Positions 26,152 to 35,019 are shown, counted from the first letter of the stretch. The stretch: DNA of 64,000 bases from DATFNI01 sp963787205 (GCA_963787205.1 CAWBCD010000006.1:248001-312000); one strand, 5' to 3'. The notes: generated from the sequence alone by a model not told the origin. Translations and numbers: made by a program.

Positions 26152-27345
26152 TCACTGCAACGAACTTAAACCCTTTTTTAGTCTTTCGAGTGCTTCTTTA
26201 ATGTTATCCATAGATGCAGCATAACTGATTCGAACTCCGTTGGGTTCTCCGAAGGCATCACCAGGAACCAGTGCTATGTTGTACTCTTCAAGCAAATACA
26301 GACAGAGGTCGGTACTTGTTTTTATATCCTTTCCATCGGCTGTCTTCTTGTTCAGATAAGCGGAGATGTCAGGAAACACATAAAAAGCCCCACCCGGTTT
26401 GAAACAGGATACTCCTTCCAGATTATTCAGATAATCAACAATAAAATCCCTGCGTTTTTTAAAGGCATCCCGCATAGAATGGACTTCATCCAGCGGATGT
26501 TTGTATGCCGCCTCGCCGGCTTTTTGGGAAATGGAGGAAGGAGCCGATGTTTCCTGACTCTGAATTTTTGCGACCGCTGATGCTATGGCTTCCGGTGCTG
26601 CCAGATAACCGAGGCGCCATCCTGTCATGGCAAACCCTTTGGAGAAACCATTGATCACTACCAGCCGGTCTTTCAAATCAGGGGCGACCTGTCCGATGCC
26701 GACATGTTTCTGATCAAAGACAATGTATTCATATATCTCATCGGAGATGACTACGATTTTCGGATGTTTCCGCAAAACGTCAGCCAAAGCTGATAACTCA
26801 TCTGCCGAATAGCAACTTCCCGTTGGATTGGATGGAGAACACAGGATCAGGGCCTTTGTTTTGTCGGTGATGGCCTGTTCGAGCTGAGCGGCAGTGAGCC
26901 GGTAATTATTTTCAAATTTGGTTGACACCGGAACCGGTGTGCCCCCTGCCAGTTTGACCATTTCCGGATATGAAACCCAATATGGAGCGGGGATGACCAC
27001 CTCATCGCCCTCATCGATTAAGGCGAGGCACGAGAAACCCACAGACTGTTTTGCACCGTTACTTACAACAATTTGTGATGGCTTATAGTCAAGTCCGTTA
27101 TCCCGTTTCAGTTTATCGACTATTGCCTGGCGTAGTTCCGGCGTACCTGGATTAGCAGTATAACCATGGAATCCGGCATTGATGGCCTCAATAGCCGCAT
27201 CGCAAATATAGCGTGGGGTAAGAAAATCGGGCTCACCGGCACTCAACGAAATGACGGGTTTTCCGGCTCGTTGCAATTCCTTGGCGCGGCCGGTGATTTT
27301 CAAAGTTTCAGACGGAGCAATCTGTGAAGCACGTTTTGATATCAT
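26152..27345 (-). CDS. Aspartate aminotransferase (class I, PLP)
   Basis: PLP enzyme of subgroup I-gamma, 397 residues. It shows SAGEPDF near residue 36, YTANPGTPELR, SNPTG at 172-176 and the Schiff-base lysine K236 in NGFSKGFAMTGWRLGY, with a carboxylate-binding Arg in VRISYA near the C-terminus. It most likely interconverts aspartate/oxaloacetate with glutamate/2-oxoglutarate; prephenate or related substrates are possible in this subgroup. It is a single gene, 55 bp downstream of coaD. Confidence 0.92.
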   Translation of the reverse strand: MISKRASQIAPSETLKITGRAKELQRAGKPVISLSAGEPDFLTPRYICDAAIEAINAGFHGYTANPGTPELRQAIVDKLKRDNGLDYKPSQIVVSNGAKQSVGFSCLALIDEGDEVVIPAPYWVSYPEMVKLAGGTPVPVSTKFENNYRLTAAQLEQAITDKTKALILCSPSNPTGSCYSADELSALADVLRKHPKIVVISDEIYEYIVFDQKHVGIGQVAPDLKDRLVVINGFSKGFAMTGWRLGYLAAPEAIASAVAKIQSQETSAPSSISQKAGEAAYKHPLDEVHSMRDAFKKRRDFIVDYLNNLEGVSCFKPGGAFYVFPDISAYLNKKTADGKDIKTSTDLCLYLLEEYNIALVPGDAFGEPNGVRISYAASMDNIKEALERLKKGLSSLQ

Positions 27346-27400
27346 AGGTATAGACTAATTTGGTCGATTGGTTTGGGATTTCAATTCTTCATTACGCAAG

Positions 27401-27901
27401 TTAATCGTTTCGTTGCTTGAATTTATTGCGAAGGGCTTCGGCAACATTCCCGGGAACAAATTGTTCAACATGTCCGCCCCAATAAGCCACTTCTTTAACT
27501 AGAGAGGCTGAGACAAAAGTCAACTCTTCGCTCGGCATCAGGAAAATAGTGTCTACTTCGGGGGACAAGCGGCGGTTCATCAACGCCATTCGAAATTCAT
27601 ATTCAAAATCGGAAATTTGCCGCACACCGCGAATTAAAGTATGTACATTTTGTTCCTGGGCGAAATTTACGAGTAGTCCTGTAAACCTTTTGATTTCTAC
27701 CTGATCCGCCCATGTCTTGTCATGGATACATTCATTGATAAGCTGTACTCGTTCGTCAGCGGAAAACACGCATTCTTTTTGCGTATTGTCGGCTACGGTT
27801 ACAATCACATTTTGAAACATGTGTGTGGCACGTTCCAGAATATCAAGGTGACCATAGGTGATGGGATCAAAAGATCCCGGATAGATAGCAGCCCTTTTCA
27901 T
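27401..27901 (-). CDS. coaD: Pantetheine-phosphate adenylyltransferase
   Basis: Penultimate step of coenzyme A synthesis. The 166 residues begin with YPGSFDPITYGHLDI, with the nucleotidyltransferase TxGH at residues 15-18, then LIRGVRQISDFEYEFRMALMNRRL and the C-terminal SSxxVKEVAYWGG. All family landmarks are present. Its start overlaps the rsmD stop by 4 bp, the usual coupling of rsmD-coaD. Confidence 0.96.
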   Translation of the reverse strand: MKRAAIYPGSFDPITYGHLDILERATHMFQNVIVTVADNTQKECVFSADERVQLINECIHDKTWADQVEIKRFTGLLVNFAQEQNVHTLIRGVRQISDFEYEFRMALMNRRLSPEVDTIFLMPSEELTFVSASLVKEVAYWGGHVEQFVPGNVAEALRNKFKQRND

Positions 27902-28482
27902 AGTGAATCCTCCATTTCTTCTGTGTCAGGATCAAAAACCTGAAATGAGAGAAAGATAGTTACCACAGTGCGTCCATACGGCTTAGAGAATGCACAATGC
28001 GGATGATCGGTAAAGTCATGCCGGCGATCATGCTCCAGCACGAACCAACCGTCGTCTGACAACCATCCGTCATTGATAATCCTGTCTATGAGTTCCGGCA
28101 TCTCGGGATAGTCATAGGGAGGATCTGCAAAAACCAGGTCATAGGAACGCGGGCTGCCATGAATAAACCGCTGTACATCACTGAGAATACAGTGGACCTG
28201 AGAGCTCACCCCAAATTGATCGGCATTCTTTTGAATCAGGGTGATTACATATCGGCTGCTGTCAACAAATTCTATCGAGCTGGCTCCTCTCGAAAGAGCT
28301 TCAAACCCCAGATTTCCGGTGCCGGCAAACAAGTCGAGCACACGTACTCCTTCCAACTCCTTACGGGCCGAAATGACACCAAACATTCCTTCTTTGGTAC
28401 GGTCGCTGGTTGGACGTATATCAAGCTCTTTATTCGGTAAAGATAATCGACGTCCTTTTAGTGTACCAGTAATAATACGCAT
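27898..28482 (-). CDS. rsmD: 16S rRNA (guanine966-N2)-methyltransferase RsmD
   Basis: SAM-dependent methylation of G966 of 16S rRNA. The 194 residues begin MRIITGTLKGRRL, then RPTSDRTKEGMF, the SAM-binding LDLFAGTGNLGFEALSRGA and catalytic FADPPYDYP. The length is typical. The upstream 147 bp to the preceding stop contains no evident gene and probably the promoter. Confidence 0.95.
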   Translation of the reverse strand: MRIITGTLKGRRLSLPNKELDIRPTSDRTKEGMFGVISARKELEGVRVLDLFAGTGNLGFEALSRGASSIEFVDSSRYVITLIQKNADQFGVSSQVHCILSDVQRFIHGSPRSYDLVFADPPYDYPEMPELIDRIINDGWLSDDGWFVLEHDRRHDFTDHPHCAFSKPYGRTVVTIFLSFQVFDPDTEEMEDSL

Positions 28483-28629
28483 AGCATGGTAGAGTACTTG
28501 GAGTGCCTAAAGTACTTAAGAGTTAAAAGATGTCTGAAGTTCTGTTTTTTCGTTTTTTGTTGAATTAAGCGATACTACTAACACTGTGGCTTTCAACATT
28601 GATTCAACGTGAGGTACCTTATAGGTACT

Positions 28630-29490
28630 TTAGATATTCAGAGCCAGCATAATGGCGGGAAAAGCGGATTCCAGGCTAAACCCATATGTAGTTTCATCGG
28701 CCGTAACTTTCATCGCATCCAATGAATTTAGTTTCCTTATTCGTGCCGTTGGATCCCACAACGATGAAAGTTCATTGATCACTCGAGTGGTCTCCATCCC
28801 GTAAATCAGGACCTCATCATAAAGACCTTCCATCCACTTGATATTTTGCGCAAAATAAGCCCACAAATAGGGAAGGTCTCCAAAATCGTCAAATCGAATG
28901 TAGGTTGCTCCCCGTAGTTTTCCCAACATGTACGCATATACAGAAAGCACCCCTCTGTAACAGGCCACGACCAAAAATGAACCCCGCGCATCCGTATGTT
29001 TCAACCACCGGGAACCGATCTCAAATTCACTGCACAGTTCCACCGACACACCAAGTTCACCCAATTGCTGATAGCTGTGCGTGAAATCGTGTCTGCGAAT
29101 CGTCAGAAATCGGAATTCCTGATTGCTGAGTTCAAACCATGATGGCTCCAGCCTCTTTCGGTCGATACCCTTCATGATGATACTCATGTGTGCTTCCCGC
29201 TCATCAGCTTTCTCATATACCAGCCTTGGAACGCTGGTCCAGCACTCGTCTTCGGTAAAAGTGACGACCTGAATTTGCTTATAACCGTGCGACTCCTTTA
29301 ACCTTCTCAGGACATCGCAGATACCCCTGAAATGATCCGATTCCTGATTCCGAAAGGCACTCGTTACATCGAAATTAAAATCATACGATCCAATATGCTC
29401 AAGGGCATGTTTGGATGAAACCTGCCCAAGAGCATAAAAAAGCTGCCGGTCAGAGAAACAGATGCCAAGTTGCGGTATGGCTCCCGGCAT
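28630..29490 (-). CDS. DUF3822-like protein
   Basis: 286 residues, cytoplasmic. Placement just upstream of rsmD and coaD matches DUF3822 proteins of Bacteroidota, which have an actin/ASKHA-like (PilM-like) fold. Blocks seen: SDRQLFYALGQVSS near the N-terminus, LIYGMETTRVINELSS and a C-terminal GFSLESAFPAIMLALNI. I assign the family by context and general pattern only, so the name is tentative. It lies 6 bp from the pseudopilin-like gene upstream, suggesting they act together. Confidence 0.6.
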   Translation of the reverse strand: MPGAIPQLGICFSDRQLFYALGQVSSKHALEHIGSYDFNFDVTSAFRNQESDHFRGICDVLRRLKESHGYKQIQVVTFTEDECWTSVPRLVYEKADEREAHMSIIMKGIDRKRLEPSWFELSNQEFRFLTIRRHDFTHSYQQLGELGVSVELCSEFEIGSRWLKHTDARGSFLVVACYRGVLSVYAYMLGKLRGATYIRFDDFGDLPYLWAYFAQNIKWMEGLYDEVLIYGMETTRVINELSSLWDPTARIRKLNSLDAMKVTADETTYGFSLESAFPAIMLALNI

Positions 29491-29496
29491 TGCAGA

Positions 29497-29964
29497 TTAT
29501 TCCCAACTTGCCGCGTTAAGCTGAGTGGTTGTAGTCAGCGAACCTATATGATTTGTTGAGTCCGCCGGATCTACCAAAAGATACAATTGCGGACGTATGG
29601 TGTCATTACGAGCATATTTAAACTCGTGATAGGGTGGGTTAGGATCGTATATCAGTGAATCAGGATTATAGTTTCCTACCTTTTCCTTGAACATGGATCC
29701 ATCGGCAGCAACCATAGCCGAGTCTGTTTTTAGAAAAACTACAAGGCTATCAAGGTTAGGGGGGAACTGATTGTGCTTATTTCTATACTTAATCAGAACG
29801 TCACGGATATTTGACATCCGGGTACGAACACGCTGAGTAATGTGTTGTTCTTCCAATACTTTTTCATACGGATCGTGAATGGAGCGATATAACCAATAAC
29901 TCAACCCGATGATGATGACGATCAAAACAGCACTTATAAGATTATTCCGAGTCTGTATGTCCAT
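29497..29964 (-). CDS. Membrane-anchored pseudopilin-like hypothetical protein
   Basis: 155 residues from ATG at 29964 (MDIQTRNNLISAVLIVIIIGLSYWLY); an upstream ATG at 30021 adds 19. One N-terminal membrane helix is followed by a periplasmic domain in which MSNIRDVLIKYRNKHNQFPPNLDSLVVFL resembles GspG-type pseudopilins. No prepilin peptidase site is evident. Its pairing with a PilM-like DUF3822 protein suggests a minimal envelope-spanning pair. Inference, moderate certainty. Confidence 0.6.
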   Translation of the reverse strand: MDIQTRNNLISAVLIVIIIGLSYWLYRSIHDPYEKVLEEQHITQRVRTRMSNIRDVLIKYRNKHNQFPPNLDSLVVFLKTDSAMVAADGSMFKEKVGNYNPDSLIYDPNPPYHEFKYARNDTIRPQLYLLVDPADSTNHIGSLTTTTQLNAASWE

Positions 29965-30430
29965 GTTGGTTAGTGTAAACGGTTTAAGAAACGCTTTTCG
30001 ATTTGAGTAACGAAAATACACGGGTAGTGCAAGATATGCAACAAAGGAACTTGCCCTATACCTCGAATTATTTGCGACAATATAAGAATAGCCGCAGAAT
30101 TTGAATGACGATCATCTGAAAAATCACTCACACACACTGTATAAAAACGTAAAAAATTATTAAACGAACCAAAATAAATATTTTTCAGGAAATATTTTGC
30201 CTTATATGATAGGCCTTTTCGATGATACTGGCCAACCCGCGTTGCCCGAATTTGGTCAGCTGGTCAATTTTTTCAGATTTCTCCAGACTACGGAAATTAC
30301 CTGTAAAACTACAACTGAAAGAAGAAGAATTACGAGAGTGATTTTTTTATAATACTCCTGGTTATCTCAGAGTAGAGGTGTAACGTTTGAATTCTTTCCA
30401 AACTACAAGTTGTCTATTGGAGGGGAATTG
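29965..30430. other. Intergenic region, no supported gene
   Basis: 466 bp between the divergent pseudopilin-like and lipid-kinase genes; AT-rich near both ends. It holds a 39-codon plus-strand ORF at 30222-30341 and an antisense frame without a start; neither has enough support. A good ribosome site, GGAGGGG, near 30418-30425 belongs to the kinase gene. Confidence 0.35.
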
Positions 30431-31315
30431 GTGCCGTACTGTTTTCTAATCAATCCCGCAGCCGACAGGGCTCATAACAGAAGTATTCTTTCTCAGATCG
30501 AAGAATTCATACGATCCCGTAACGACGACTCTGTCCTTATAACAACAGAATCTGCCCGTTCACTGCGACGTGAGGCCACTGAAGCTGCACGTCGCTTTCC
30601 GACCCTGGTTGCCTGCGGAGGCGACGGGACAATCCGTGAGGTCGCTTCCGGACTCCTTGGCAGCAGAGCTACAATGGGCATCTTACCCCTTGGAAACGGA
30701 AATGACCTGGCAAAGACGCTCAATATACCCACCAACATAGAAGATGCCCTTAAACTGCTGGAAAGTGGGCAACCAACCAGGATCGATGTTGGTATGATGA
30801 ACGGAGCTATCTTTCTAAATACCATGGGCATAGGCTTTGACGGACTAGCTAATATCTACGCACAAAAGTATACTTTCCTGCAAGGCAGATTCCGCTATAA
30901 ACTGGCAGCCCTGCGTGCCATCGCCGGATACCGGGCGCAAAAATTTGAGATTACTGCCGACGGCACATCACTGAATGATCGATACTTCATGGTCGCTTTG
31001 GCCAATGGAAAGGTGGAAGGCGGAGATTTTTGGGTGGCCCCCAAGGCTGAGATAACAGACGGCTTCCTTGATTTGGTCCTTATTCGGGACCTGCCGTTGT
31101 GGCGCATCCCCGGTTACATGCAACAATTAACCCGCCCCGATTACCCTCCAATACCCTACCTGAGTGTACAACGGGTTCGAAATATACAAATCCACTTAAC
31201 CCAGCCTCTAGCTATTCATATGGACGGAGAAGTTGTGTCTGAAGAAAAACTGGATCTCGATATTCACATCCAGCCGGCCGCTCTGCCTGTTATTTGCGGA
31301 TTAAACATAAAATGA
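30431..31315 (+). CDS. Diacylglycerol/lipid kinase family protein
   Basis: DAGK-catalytic (YegS/LCB5-like) kinase phosphorylating a lipid with ATP at the membrane. About 294 residues. It begins with CFLINPAADR, then CGGDGTIREVASGLLG (nucleotide loop), ILPLGNGNDLAKTL, GIGFDGLANIY and a C-terminal IHMDGEVV block. GTG at 30431 is chosen because GGAGGGG lies 6 bp upstream; TTG at 30410 would precede the ribosome site. Lipid specificity is unknown. Confidence 0.9.
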   Translation: MPYCFLINPAADRAHNRSILSQIEEFIRSRNDDSVLITTESARSLRREATEAARRFPTLVACGGDGTIREVASGLLGSRATMGILPLGNGNDLAKTLNIPTNIEDALKLLESGQPTRIDVGMMNGAIFLNTMGIGFDGLANIYAQKYTFLQGRFRYKLAALRAIAGYRAQKFEITADGTSLNDRYFMVALANGKVEGGDFWVAPKAEITDGFLDLVLIRDLPLWRIPGYMQQLTRPDYPPIPYLSVQRVRNIQIHLTQPLAIHMDGEVVSEEKLDLDIHIQPAALPVICGLNIK

Positions 31316-31383
31316 TTTGCCGTTCTCTCGCATAATTCTGTTAATATGATTACAGATACTATTTCAAAGATGGAGGATACACA

Positions 31384-31866
31384 ATGGGGTTTCATGAACA
31401 ACTTGTTGTTATCGGGAGAGTTCTCCTGGCCATCCTGCTGGGTGGACTTATAGGACTAGAGCGGGAATGGGCCGACAAGCCGGCCGGACTTCGTACGCAT
31501 ATGCTAATCTGCGGTTCGGCCGCACTCCTGATCGGTCTGGGTGACTTTGTCGTATTCAGACTTACATCCACCGCCGTGGCCGAACATGTTCGTGCCGATC
31601 CGATTCGTATCATCGAGGCCATTATCACCGGAATCAGTTTTCTCGGTGCGGGAACCATATTCGTGCGCGGCAGGGAAGAACGCCTTGAGGGACTGACAAC
31701 GGCCGCATCTATATTATTTACGGGAGGCATCGGGATGAGTGTCGGCATCGGTAAGCTTTACCTGGCAATAGCACTGACACTGATTGTTCTGGCTATCCTG
31801 GTAGTGGTTGCCCGTGTCGAGCGACTTTTTAATCCAACCCGACACCGGCACGATAAACCAGAGTAG
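31384..31866 (+). CDS. MgtC/SapB family membrane protein
   Basis: 160 residues with about four membrane helices and the family signature: LLGGLIGLEREWADKPAGLRTHMLICGSAALL, then GISFLGAGTIF and GLTTAASILFTGGIGM. Proteins of this family influence Mg2+ homeostasis and ATP synthase activity; the exact role here is not known. A GGAGG ribosome site precedes ATG at 31384. It lies 68 bp after the lipid kinase on the same strand. Confidence 0.92.
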   Translation: MGFHEQLVVIGRVLLAILLGGLIGLEREWADKPAGLRTHMLICGSAALLIGLGDFVVFRLTSTAVAEHVRADPIRIIEAIITGISFLGAGTIFVRGREERLEGLTTAASILFTGGIGMSVGIGKLYLAIALTLIVLAILVVVARVERLFNPTRHRHDKPE

Positions 31867-31962
31867 TAGGTTCATTTAATAGATTGGTCAGGTTGCGTTT
31901 ACATTGATAACCCAGATCGATCAGATCTTAAACACTGGCCTTTTATTCTAAATTGTCATCAT

Positions 31963-32478
31963 ATGAGTAAGACTTTAATGCTGATGCGTCATGCCAAATC
32001 GGCGCACGATGATCCTGCGCTTCATGACATCGATCGCCCGCTTAACAAAAAAGGCATTCAGGATTCCCTTTTGATGGGAAAATTTTTGAAAAAATCGGTT
32101 GGTCAGCCCGATTTGATTGTCAGTTCACCGGCAGTCCGTGCCAAAGAAACCACGGATGGCCTTATCGATGCGGCGGAAATAAACGGGCCATACAAAGTTG
32201 ATGATCAACTCTATACAACGGGCTCTGATACCTATCTATCCGTTATTCAGGAACTGCCGCAAACGGCTGACAATGTTCTCATTGTCGGTCATAATCCTGT
32301 TTTGGAGGAAACGATTGCTCTCTTATGTCTTGGGAACCCGGAGACATCGATTGTGCGAATGTCCACTTCTGCCATTATATGCCTGGAGGCCGAGGCGGAT
32401 GACTGGCGCATATCCGGACCCGGCTCGTTCCTCTTGTCCTGGATGATGATACCCAAGTTGCTGAAAAAGATGGTGTGA
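31963..32478 (+). CDS. sixA: Histidine phosphatase SixA-like
   Basis: 171 residues of the histidine (phosphoglycerate mutase) phosphatase family, SixA branch: MLMRHAKSAHDD with catalytic His10 in RHAKS, DRPLNKKG, SSPAVRAKET and IVGHNPVLEE with the second His. It probably removes phosphate from phosphohistidine or small phosphorylated molecules. ATG at 31963. It is the last gene before the CRISPR island; the following 209 bp show no gene. Confidence 0.88.
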   Translation: MSKTLMLMRHAKSAHDDPALHDIDRPLNKKGIQDSLLMGKFLKKSVGQPDLIVSSPAVRAKETTDGLIDAAEINGPYKVDDQLYTTGSDTYLSVIQELPQTADNVLIVGHNPVLEETIALLCLGNPETSIVRMSTSAIICLEAEADDWRISGPGSFLLSWMMIPKLLKKMV

Positions 32479-32687
32479 TTACGAAGCCCGGATTTTCAAG
32501 TTGTAATTGAATAGAATTTTGAGTACTTAGATAAGTGGTGTAAAAACTGAAGTTATTTGATCACGAGGGTTCGAGTTATTGGTTTCATTATGAGTAGGAT
32601 GCTTAGCGCAAGCAATTCTGTCATTTTGAGTTTTTAACAAACCGGCTGTGCATCTCCTTGCAATAAAAGGTATCTGACAAATATGTC

Positions 32688-33477
32688 ATGAGAGTCATAC
32701 TGATTTTAGAAGTTACAGATACCAACCGGACCCTTCCGATTAACTACCAGTACGAGTTTTCGGCATGGATTTATAAGACACTCCATTACGGAGATCCGAC
32801 GTTTGCCAGATGGCTGCATAATCACGGCTACACCGAAGGGAAACGGTCGTTCAAGCTGTTTTCCTTCTCCAATCTGGATGTAGATCGCTTTAAGGTAAAA
32901 GGAGACCGGTTTCTGATATTGTCGGATGAAGCATGCCTCGTACTGACTTTTCATATCGACGAAGCTATTCAGCATTTTGTCACCGGACTTGTTCCAGCTC
33001 AATACCTTTACCATCGGGGATCGGAAAAGCCAGGTTGATTTTGAGGTGAGGACCGTTGAATCGTTACGTTCCCCCGAATTCAAAGAGAATATGCGGTTTC
33101 GTGCGTTGTCTCCCGTATGCGTAAGTCGTCCCGTGGGAAGCAACGGCAAACTGGCGACAGAATATCTGGCTCCCGGTCATCCGGAATATGAGCAGCGCTT
33201 ATTTGAAAACCTGGTGACGCGGTACAACAGCAGGCCGCAACAACAACATTCCAAAAGTTCCGAACTTTTGGAATGTTCTGACGAACTACAACTCAAAGTC
33301 GTTGGCAAACCCAAATCCCGTCTTATAAAAATCAAAGCCGATACCCCGCAGGAGACACGGGTCCGGGGATATTTGTATGATTTTGAATGCACGGCCCCGG
33401 CGGAACTGCTCCGCTTCGGCTATGAGGCGGGCTTTGGCGAGAAGAACAGCCTGGGGTTTGGGTGTGTGGAGGTATAA
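32688..33477 (+). pseudogene. cas6: cas6 (copy 1), frameshifted
   Basis: The frame 32688-33038 gives an N-terminal Cas6 half (INYQYEFSAWIYKTLHYGD, KLFSFSNLDV, IDEAIQHFVTGLV). A second frame, 32977-33477, continues with LNTFTIGDRK, LSPVCVSRP and the C-terminal Gly-rich GFGEKNSLGFGCVEV. The join needs a +1 shift within 32977-33038; no homopolymer marks the place. It may be a real mutation or a sequence error. The second half also carries an in-frame 33-bp palindrome (33245-33277). If broken, crRNA maturation would rely on the second cas6. Confidence 0.8.
33245..33277. repeat. Palindrome P1 (variant D) inside cas6 copy 1
   Basis: Perfect 33-bp palindrome with 16-nt arms, AACATTCCAAAAGTTC and its complement, around one base. 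It reads in frame as HSKSSELLEC. Its length is a multiple of three, like the other palindromes found in coding sequence. The arm sequence differs from variants A-C of this locus, but the TTCCGAA centre is similar. Confidence 0.85.
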
Positions 33478-33483
33478 GAAGGA

Positions 33484-33513
33484 ACCCGCAAGGTTTCCGA
33501 AAACCTTGCGGGT
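33484..33513. repeat. Palindrome P2 (variant A) upstream of RAYT 1
   Basis: 30 bp with 13-nt arms ACCCGCAAGGTTT and AAACCTTGCGGGT and a 4-nt CCGA centre. It begins 6 bp after the cas6 stop and lies 25 bp before the RAYT start, as the left flank of that gene. Confidence 0.85.
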
Positions 33514-33538
33514 CTTAATCCGAAACGGAGAGCTAACC

Positions 33539-34144
33539 ATGGGTAATAAAAGAGAACCATTTGAACCGGGCTGTTTCTTTCATGTCTACAATCATGGCAA
33601 TGGGGATGATAATATTTTCAGACAGGATAAAAACTATGCCTATTTCCTGAAAAAATATGGGGAGTACATTGAACCTGTTGCCGAGACGTATGCCTGGTGC
33701 CTGATGCCTAACCATTTTCATTTTGCGATAAGAATAAAAGATGAGAAAGAATTAGCTCAAACCCGCAAGGTTTTTGGAAACCTTGCGGGTTTGGATGGTC
33801 CGTCGGGTCTCGATAAGCTTATCAGCCGGAAATTCGGCAACTTTTTAAACGCTTACGTAAAGGCTTTTAATAAGATGTACAACAGGCGGGGAAGTTTGTT
33901 TCTGGATAATTTAAAACGCAAAAAAGTGGAGAATAAAGATTATATGATAAAGCTGATTCACTATATCCATTATAATCCCGTTCACCATGGATTCGTAAAA
34001 AATATCACCGATTGGGAATATAGCAGTTATCATGCGTTTCAAACACCTGTTAAGGAAACGCACCTGAAGCGGGAAACGGTGCTTGAATGGTTCGGCGGGG
34101 TAAGAACTTTTGAGAAAATACACCGGTTGAAGCCGAAGCTATAG
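33539..34144 (+). CDS. REP-associated tyrosine transposase (RAYT 1)
   Basis: 201-residue HUH/Y1 transposase. The N-terminus FEPGCFFHVYNHGNGDDNIF is followed by the metal-binding HFH (59-61) in LMPNHFHF, the Tyr helix FLNAYVKAFNKMYNRRGSLF (100-121) and IHYIHYNPVHHGF. ATG at 33539 is the family-like start. Variant A palindromes flank it (33484-33513 and 34142-34176) and a third copy lies in frame inside it (33761-33790, residues 75-84), between the HUH strand and the Tyr helix. The palindromes are its presumed substrates. It sits between the two cas6 genes. Confidence 0.9.
   Translation: MGNKREPFEPGCFFHVYNHGNGDDNIFRQDKNYAYFLKKYGEYIEPVAETYAWCLMPNHFHFAIRIKDEKELAQTRKVFGNLAGLDGPSGLDKLISRKFGNFLNAYVKAFNKMYNRRGSLFLDNLKRKKVENKDYMIKLIHYIHYNPVHHGFVKNITDWEYSSYHAFQTPVKETHLKRETVLEWFGGVRTFEKIHRLKPKL
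33761..33790. repeat. Palindrome P3 (variant A) within RAYT 1 coding sequence
   Basis: 30 bp; arms ACCCGCAAGGTTT and AAACCTTGCGGGT around TTGG. It encodes TRKVFGNLAG in frame. It has the same arms as the flanking copies P2 and P4. Confidence 0.88.
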
Positions 34145-34176
34145 ACCCGCAAGGTTTCTGAAACCTTGCGGGTCTA
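34142..34176. repeat. Palindrome P4 (variant A) overlapping the RAYT 1 stop
   Basis: Perfect 16-nt arms, TAGACCCGCAAGGTTT and complement, around CTG. The first three bases are the TAG stop codon of RAYT 1, so the element is flush with the gene end and may also act as a terminator or mRNA-stabilising hairpin. Confidence 0.88.
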
Positions 34177-34181
34177 TAGGG

Positions 34182-34232
34182 GACGAGGAGGTAGATGATG
34201 ATGATATCAATGAAGAAGACATGCCGTTTTGA
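34182..34232 (+). pseudogene. Possible fragment of an acidic (SSB-like) C-terminal tail
   Basis: A short open stretch ends with DEEVDDDDINEEDMPF then TGA. An acidic tail ending in hydrophobic-Pro-Phe is the hallmark of single-stranded DNA-binding proteins. No start codon or OB-fold precedes it; the frame runs back into palindrome P4. It may be the remnant of a gene cut by element insertion. Weak, short evidence. Confidence 0.3.
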
Positions 34233-34250
34233 AAGAGGAAACAGGCAAAA

Positions 34251-34284
34251 AAACCTCCAAGGTTTCCGAAAACCTTGGAGGTTT
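34251..34284. repeat. Palindrome P5 (variant C)
   Basis: 34 bp; 15-nt arms AAACCTCCAAGGTTT and AAACCTTGGAGGTTT around CCGA. It is intergenic, 70 bp before cas6 copy 2. Its centre matches P2. Confidence 0.85.
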
Positions 34285-34353
34285 GGGGAATGGGTGACAG
34301 TATGGTGGCACTCTTTGGGTTATGTTTAGAGAAAAAGGAAATTATATTCGAAA

Positions 34354-35010
34354 ATGAGAATACATATACAATTCATATCAAACGGAGAACTAATCCCTTT
34401 TAACTATCAACCGATGTTAACGGGAGCATTACATAAATGGATAGGGAAAAATGAGATTCACGATGATATCTCCTTGTATTCCTTTTCTTGGTTGGTGGGC
34501 GGTAATGCTACTAAAGATGGACTCCGATTCAATAAGGGTGGACATTTTTTTATTAGCTCGTTTGATAGTAGTGTTCTGAAAAAAATTATTCAGGGAATTC
34601 AATCAGATCCATCACTTGGATACGGTCTTACGGTAAAAGAAGTAATTCTCCAGGAGGATCCGGCTTTCCGATCAGAAGCTACCTTTTTCTGTGCCAGTCC
34701 GGTTTTAATCAAAAGAAGAGTTGATCAAAAAGAGATCCATTACACCTTCGATAATGAAGAAAGTGATCTCTACCTGACAGAAACATTAAGAACAAAATTG
34801 AAAAAGGCCGGGCTTTCAGACGAAGGCGTAAGTGTGACGTTTGACAGGGATTATCGTGCCCCCCGGACAAAGTTGATCTATTACAATGATGTCGGCAACA
34901 AGGTTAATTTATGTCCAGTTAAGATTTCCGGTACACCAGAACAAATCGCCTTTGCCTGGAATGTCGGATTGGGTAATTCAACAGGAATTGGTTTTGGAGC
35001 TTTGAAATAG
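34354..35010 (+). CDS. cas6: CRISPR endoribonuclease Cas6 (copy 2, intact)
   Basis: 218 residues. The ferredoxin-like start MRIHIQFISNGELIPFNYQPMLTGALHKWIG and the Gly-rich C-terminal loop WNVGLGNSTGIGFGALK are Cas6 hallmarks. It would cut pre-crRNA within the 30-bp repeat, leaving a GAAAC-ending tag. It is clearly different from the broken copy 1, so it is not a simple recent duplicate. ATG at 34354 starts the first beta strand. It is the first intact gene of the cas operon. Confidence 0.85.
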   Translation: MRIHIQFISNGELIPFNYQPMLTGALHKWIGKNEIHDDISLYSFSWLVGGNATKDGLRFNKGGHFFISSFDSSVLKKIIQGIQSDPSLGYGLTVKEVILQEDPAFRSEATFFCASPVLIKRRVDQKEIHYTFDNEESDLYLTETLRTKLKKAGLSDEGVSVTFDRDYRAPRTKLIYYNDVGNKVNLCPVKISGTPEQIAFAWNVGLGNSTGIGFGALK

Positions 35011-35019
35011 TTATTGATC

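Noticed and set aside
30222..30341. 39-codon ORF (starts MILANPRCP, ends KEEELRE) upstream of the lipid kinase
   Set aside because: Too short, no ribosome site and an equally plausible antisense frame; nothing supports translation.
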